64,000 bases of DNA from positions 62,001 to 126,000 of the forward strand of contig JANRJV010000013.1 in NCBI GenBank assembly GCA_033763795.1. The letters run 5' to 3'. Position numbers and translations under genes: made by a program. The notes under the pieces were generated by a model. It was not told where the DNA came from. It searched no databases and saw only the letters and a list, made by a program, of their open reading frames with translations. Source of the DNA: JAEUIV01 sp033763795 (GTDB taxonomy: Bacteria > Planctomycetota > Phycisphaerae > Phycisphaerales > UBA1924). Shown one piece after another: positions 60,650 to 64,000 of this stretch; position 1 is the first letter of the stretch, and the number at the start of each line of letters is the position of its first letter.

Positions 60650-61660
60650 ATGGCGTTCATGTACAACCTGGAGTGCGAGAAGCCGCTCCTGGAGCTCGAG
60701 AGCAAGATCGGGGCGATCGAGGCGGCGCTCGCGGGCAAGACGCCGCGGGGGGCCGCCCTTGAGCCCGCCGACGCCGAGAAGGAGCTGGCCGCGCTTCGCC
60801 GGCAGCATCAGCAGGCGCTCCGCAAGGTGTATTCATCGCTCTCTCCGTGGGACACCGTGCGGGTTGCGCGGCATCCGCGCCGGCCCCAGTTCCGCGATTA
60901 CGTGTCGATGATCTGCAAGGAGTTCAGCGAGCTGCACGGGGACCGGCGCTTCGGCGACGACCCGGCGATCGTGACGGGCTTTGCGCGGATCGGGTCGATC
61001 AAGTGCATGATGATCGGGCACCACAAGGGGCGCGACACGACAGAGAAGCTGGCGTGCAACTTCGGGTGCGCCCACCCGGAGGGGTACCGCAAGGCGATGG
61101 CGAAGATGAAGCTTGCGGAGAAGTTCGGGCTGCCGATCGTGACGCTGGTGGACACTCCCGGCGCGTACCCCGGGGTCGGAGCCGAGCAGCGCGGGCAGGC
61201 CGAAGCGATCGCGGTGAACCTGCGGGAGATGAGCCGGCTGCAGACGCCCATCGTGAGCATCGTGATCGGAGAGGGCGGGTCGGGGGGCGCGCTCGGAATC
61301 GCGGTCGCGGACCGGGTGGCGATGCTGGAGCACGCGTGGTACAGCGTGATCAGCCCCGAGGGATGCGCTGCGATCCTGTGGAAAAAAGCAACGGACGAGA
61401 CCAACTCCGCGGCGGCGCGGGCGCTGAGCCTGACCGCGAAGGACAACAAGCGGCTGGGGATCATCGACGACGTGGTCCGCGAGCCGCCGGGCGGGGCGCA
61501 TCGCAACCCGTCCGAGACGGCGGCGGCGCTCGAAAAGTGGATCGTGGAGGCGCTGACGTCGCTGCGACGGTCCAAGCGGTCGGCGTTGCCTCAGAAGCGG
61601 TATCAGAGGTACCGAAGGCTGGGCGAGTATGCCGAGGTGACGGGCGTACCGCAGGGCTGA
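60650..61660 (+). CDS. accA: Acetyl-CoA carboxylase carboxyltransferase subunit alpha
   Basis: Subunit of acetyl-CoA carboxylase, transferring CO2 from biotin to acetyl-CoA for fatty acid synthesis. The 336-residue protein has LEFEKPLLELE-like opening (NLECEKPLLELESKI), TVRVARHPRRPQFRDYVSMI, FSELHGDRRFGDDPAIV, the PIVTLVDTPGAYPGVGAEQRGQAEAIA block, VIGEGGSGGALGIAVADRV, MLEHAWYSVISPEGCAAILWK, and LGIIDDVVREPPGGAHRNP. AAGGAGG nine bases before the ATG fixes the start. No accD is present here. Confidence 0.96.
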   Translation: MAFMYNLECEKPLLELESKIGAIEAALAGKTPRGAALEPADAEKELAALRRQHQQALRKVYSSLSPWDTVRVARHPRRPQFRDYVSMICKEFSELHGDRRFGDDPAIVTGFARIGSIKCMMIGHHKGRDTTEKLACNFGCAHPEGYRKAMAKMKLAEKFGLPIVTLVDTPGAYPGVGAEQRGQAEAIAVNLREMSRLQTPIVSIVIGEGGSGGALGIAVADRVAMLEHAWYSVISPEGCAAILWKKATDETNSAAARALSLTAKDNKRLGIIDDVVREPPGGAHRNPSETAAALEKWIVEALTSLRRSKRSALPQKRYQRYRRLGEYAEVTGVPQG

Positions 61661-61753
61661 GCTGTAAAGGGAAAATGTCGACGCTTTCACCGGCGCGGAG
61701 GCCCGCGGCACGTTGGGATTCGCGTTTGGGGCTGAATCGCGCGGATCCGCTCC

Positions 61754-61782
61754 TTGACTCTGTCATCCGGAAGGGCTATCTA
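61754..61782 (+). promoter_or_regulatory. Sigma-70-type promoter of the DksA-like gene
   Basis: TTGACT (61754-61759, 5/6 match), 17 bases, TATCTA (61777-61782, 3/6). It would give a leader of about 85 bases before GTG 61873 and so supports that start rather than ATG 61675. Confidence 0.6.
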
Positions 61783-61872
61783 AACCGATTCCCCGCGGTT
61801 CGCCCCCCCGGAGCGGCCGCGGGCTGGAACTCCGCCGACCGCCGCTGCAGCGGCCAACTGGAGAGCGCCACG

Positions 61873-62853
61873 GTGTCAAAGAAGGCCGCGACGACTTCCA
61901 AGTCCGCCAAGAACGCTCCCGAGAGCGCTAGGAAAAAAGCCTCGAAGGCCGACGCTGCGCCCGCATCCCGGGGTCGATCCGACAGCAAACCCGCGGCGAA
62001 GTCCGCTCCGAAGGATACGAAGAGCTTGCCAAAGTCCTCGACCAAGGCCGACGCCAAGTCGCCCGTGAAACCCATCTCCAAGCCCGACGCCAAGGCGTCG
62101 GCCAAGCCCGAGGGAAAAACCGCCGGGAAGCCCGAGGCCAAGGCGCCCGCCAAGCCCGAGCCCAAGCCCACGAAGCCCGAGGCCAAGGCGCCGACGAAAG
62201 TGGACGCGAAGGCGGCCGCCAAGCCGGAGGCCAAGTCTCCCGCGAAGCCCGACAGCAAGGCGCCGAAGTCCGCAGCCGGGTCCGCGCCCGCAAAGGGGCC
62301 GGCCAAGCCGGGCGTGGATGCCGGCAACAAGAACCGCTACAGCGTGATGTCGCAGGACGTGATGGCGGCCAGCCGGGCGGCCGCCGCGAAGCTCGCCGCC
62401 GCCGCGGGGCTGCACCCCGTCAAGAGCAACACGAACGGCGAGTCCCAGCAGCGCAACTACACGAAGATGACCAAGACCCCCTTCTCCAAGAAGGAGCTCG
62501 ACGAGTTCCGGGAGATGCTGCTCACCAAGCGCAAGCAGATCGAAGGGGATGTCAATTCGATGGAGTCCGAGGCGCTGGGCTCCAACAGCGGCTCGCTGAG
62601 CCACATGCCGCAGCACATGGCCGACCAGGGCACGGACACGTTCGATCAGTCGCTGGCGCTCGACCTGGCGGCCTCGCAGCGCGGGCTGCTGCGTGAGATC
62701 GACGACGCGCTCAAGCGGATCGAGGACGGGATGTACGGCATCTGTGAGGAGATGGGCAAGCCCATCAGCGTCGAGCGTCTCCGGCACACTCCCTGGGCGC
62801 GATACTGCATCGAGGCAGCGCGTCAGCACGAGCGGGCCGCTTACCTCCGCTGA
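61873..62853 (+). CDS. DksA/TraR-like protein with a long Lys/Ala/Pro (histone H1-like) N-terminal region
   Basis: A 326-residue protein. Residues 1-155 are low-complexity Lys, Ala, Pro and Ser with KPEAKAP-type repeats, like bacterial histone H1-like tails. The C-terminal 120 residues are a DksA/TraR coiled coil and finger (FSKKELDEFREMLLTKRKQIEGDV, LREIDDALKRIEDGMYGICEEMGKPI, HTPWARYCIEAARQHE). The finger has only two of four zinc cysteines (C291, C312; the partners are M294 and A315). DksA proteins bind the RNA polymerase secondary channel; this one may differ. GTG 61873 is used, with GGAG nine bases upstream; ATG 61675 would add 66 residues. Confidence 0.8.
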   Translation: MSKKAATTSKSAKNAPESARKKASKADAAPASRGRSDSKPAAKSAPKDTKSLPKSSTKADAKSPVKPISKPDAKASAKPEGKTAGKPEAKAPAKPEPKPTKPEAKAPTKVDAKAAAKPEAKSPAKPDSKAPKSAAGSAPAKGPAKPGVDAGNKNRYSVMSQDVMAASRAAAAKLAAAAGLHPVKSNTNGESQQRNYTKMTKTPFSKKELDEFREMLLTKRKQIEGDVNSMESEALGSNSGSLSHMPQHMADQGTDTFDQSLALDLAASQRGLLREIDDALKRIEDGMYGICEEMGKPISVERLRHTPWARYCIEAARQHERAAYLR

Positions 62854-62855
62854 GT

Positions 62856-63563
62856 ATGACAACGGAGTCCGGCGCGAAGCCCGGGAACAACGACGTGGCC
62901 GCGTTCGAGCCCGCGCGGCGGTCGGCCCGCGCGTGGGCCACGTTCGCCGTCTCGGCCCTCATCGCGCTCGCCATCGACCTCTGGAGCAAGTACGTGGCCT
63001 TCGAACACGTGGCGGGGGCGCCCGTCGCGTTCACTCGCGAGCAGGTGCTGGCGGCGGGGCCTTCGCGGCTGCAGACGCTCATCCCCCGGCATGAGCCCGT
63101 CGTGGTGATCCCCGACGTGCTGAACTTCCAGCTCGTGCTCAACGCCGGAGCCGTCTTCGGGGCCGGGCAGGGGCGGCGCTGGTTCTTCGTGCTCTTTACG
63201 CTCGCGGCTCTGGGCGTCGCGACGTTCATGTTCGCGCGCTGGACGGATCGTCGGCAGTGGCTGAGCCACGTCTGCCTGGGGCTGGTGCTGGCGGGCGGCC
63301 TCGGGAATCTCTACGACCGGCTGGTGTACGCGTGCGTCCGGGACTTTCTGCATCCGCTGCCCACGGCGCAGCTTCCCTTCGGGCTGCGCTGGCCGGGGGG
63401 GGATTCGGCGCTCTGGCCCTACGTCAGCAACGTGGCGGACGCCTTCCTGATCGTGGGGATCGGGGGACTTTTGATCGCGATGTGGCGTGCGGACTCGGCC
63501 TCGCGGCAAAGGGCGGGCCCCGCGAGCGGCTCGGACGCACCCGGGCCGTCCGCCCAGCCCTAA
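62856..63563 (+). CDS. lspA: Lipoprotein signal peptidase (signal peptidase II)
   Basis: Cleaves the signal peptide of lipid-modified prolipoproteins in the membrane. The 235 residues show four helices and the conserved boxes DLWSKYVAF, LNAGAVFG, GGLGNLYDR (catalytic D154) and NVADAFLIVG (catalytic D195). It is longer than the usual 160-170 residues because of an about 20-residue N-terminal extension, an insertion after the first helix (residues about 55-85) and a Pro/Ser tail. It begins two bases after the DksA-like gene stop, so the two genes are probably one transcript. Confidence 0.93.
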   Translation: MTTESGAKPGNNDVAAFEPARRSARAWATFAVSALIALAIDLWSKYVAFEHVAGAPVAFTREQVLAAGPSRLQTLIPRHEPVVVIPDVLNFQLVLNAGAVFGAGQGRRWFFVLFTLAALGVATFMFARWTDRRQWLSHVCLGLVLAGGLGNLYDRLVYACVRDFLHPLPTAQLPFGLRWPGGDSALWPYVSNVADAFLIVGIGGLLIAMWRADSASRQRAGPASGSDAPGPSAQP

Positions 63564-63567
63564 ACTG

Positions 63568-64000
63568 ATGCTGATGCATCCGCTGTTTGACGCGCGCCGG
63601 TATCTGATCCCGTTCCGCTCGATCCTGTTGCCCCAGATCTTCACCGACACGCTGGTGATCGGGGGCGGGGCGGGGGGCCTCTCCGCGGCGCTGGCGGCGG
63701 CGGAGCACGCCGACGTGATCGTCCTGTCCAAGGGCCGCTTCACGGTGAGCAACACGTCCTGGGCGCAGGGCGGCATCGCGGCCGTGATGGATGAGGCGGA
63801 CAGCGTGGAGAGCCACCTGGCGGACACGCTTGAGGCGGGGGCGGGCCTGTGCGATGAGGACGTGTGCCGACGGGTCGTCTCGCAGGGTCCGGAGATCCTG
63901 CGGGGCCTGCTGGAGTCGGGGTTCCAGGCCGACCGCGACGCCGCGGGCCGCGTGAGCCTGGGCCGCGAGGGCGGGCACCACGCGCACCGGATCATCCACA
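63568..64000 (+). CDS. nadB: L-aspartate oxidase (NadB), C-terminus cut by window edge
   Basis: Oxidises aspartate to iminoaspartate for NAD synthesis. Only 144 residues are in the window. They show the FAD-binding motif (TLVIGGGAGGLSAALAAAE), VIVLSKGRFTVSNTSWAQGGIAAVMD and DSVESHLADTLEAGAGLCDEDVCRRVVSQGPEIL, which match NadB and related flavoprotein subunits. Retained residues such as SNTSWAQGG fit NadB best. Of two close ATGs (63568, 63574) the first is given. It starts four bases after lspA, so may be cotranscribed. Confidence 0.88.
   Translation, partial: MLMHPLFDARRYLIPFRSILLPQIFTDTLVIGGGAGGLSAALAAAEHADVIVLSKGRFTVSNTSWAQGGIAAVMDEADSVESHLADTLEAGAGLCDEDVCRRVVSQGPEILRGLLESGFQADRDAAGRVSLGREGGHHAHRIIH

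Noticed and set aside
61675..61872. N-terminal extension of the DksA-like protein from ATG 61675
   Set aside because: The segment contains a promoter-like pair and a non-coding-looking translation; GTG 61873 has a good ribosome binding site.

Overview
The window looks like chromosomal DNA from a high-GC planctomycete, most likely a member of the Phycisphaerae. The evidence is a set of secreted proteins ending in dockerin-like EF-hand repeats, three secreted proteins ending in a PEP-CTERM-like tail of the form PAP(G/S/A) + hydrophobic stretch + RRRR, squalene/hopanoid genes (hpnC, hpnD, hpnE, hpnH), DUF1559/pseudopilin-type proteins and a System II cytochrome c assembly pair. Nothing looks like a prophage, IS element, CRISPR array or plasmid; this is mostly housekeeping plus secretome DNA. 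Taxonomy is inferred from gene content only.

Layout: 1-6 kb holds pyruvate dehydrogenase genes (E2 leftward and cut by the window edge, E1-alpha and E1-beta rightward) with an acetyltransferase, a DUF3303 protein and two surface proteins. At about 6.6-7.1 kb the strand composition flips from C-rich to G-rich on the + strand whatever the gene direction, which is what a replication origin or an inversion junction would look like. 7-14 kb has a large secreted subtilase carrying a dead matrixin-like domain and a penicillin-acylase-family gene broken by a frameshift. 14-25.5 kb has rlmN, ispH, hpnCDE, rpmI-rplT, an ECF sigma factor with a membrane partner, a glycosyltransferase and hpnH: a region rich in isoprenoid/hopanoid functions (IspH makes the C5 precursors, HpnCDE make squalene, HpnH acts on the hopane product; the cyclase is not in the window).

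25.6-34 kb is a secretome island: two tandem acidic coiled-coil proteins with (Gly-Asp)n tails, then a metzincin protease, a secreted arginine-deiminase-like enzyme and a tandem-repeat protein, which share Ig/FN3-like modules and dockerin tails. 34-36.4 kb is rpsP-trmD-rplS without rimM. 36-48 kb carries a YdjY-like protein, an HtrA-like protease, panB, a DEAD-box helicase with a long leader, glycogen phosphorylase and the resB/ccsA cytochrome c maturation pair. 48-56 kb has further surface proteins, a pseudopilin, tRNA-Ser(UGA), a dihydroorotate-dehydrogenase-like protein and a GH31 glycosidase. 55.6-64 kb has a PQQ-type sugar dehydrogenase, a DNA ligase/exonuclease pair, proC, accA, a DksA-like protein with a histone-H1-like tail, lspA and the start of nadB.

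All calls come from reading the sequence and translations; no database searches were run.
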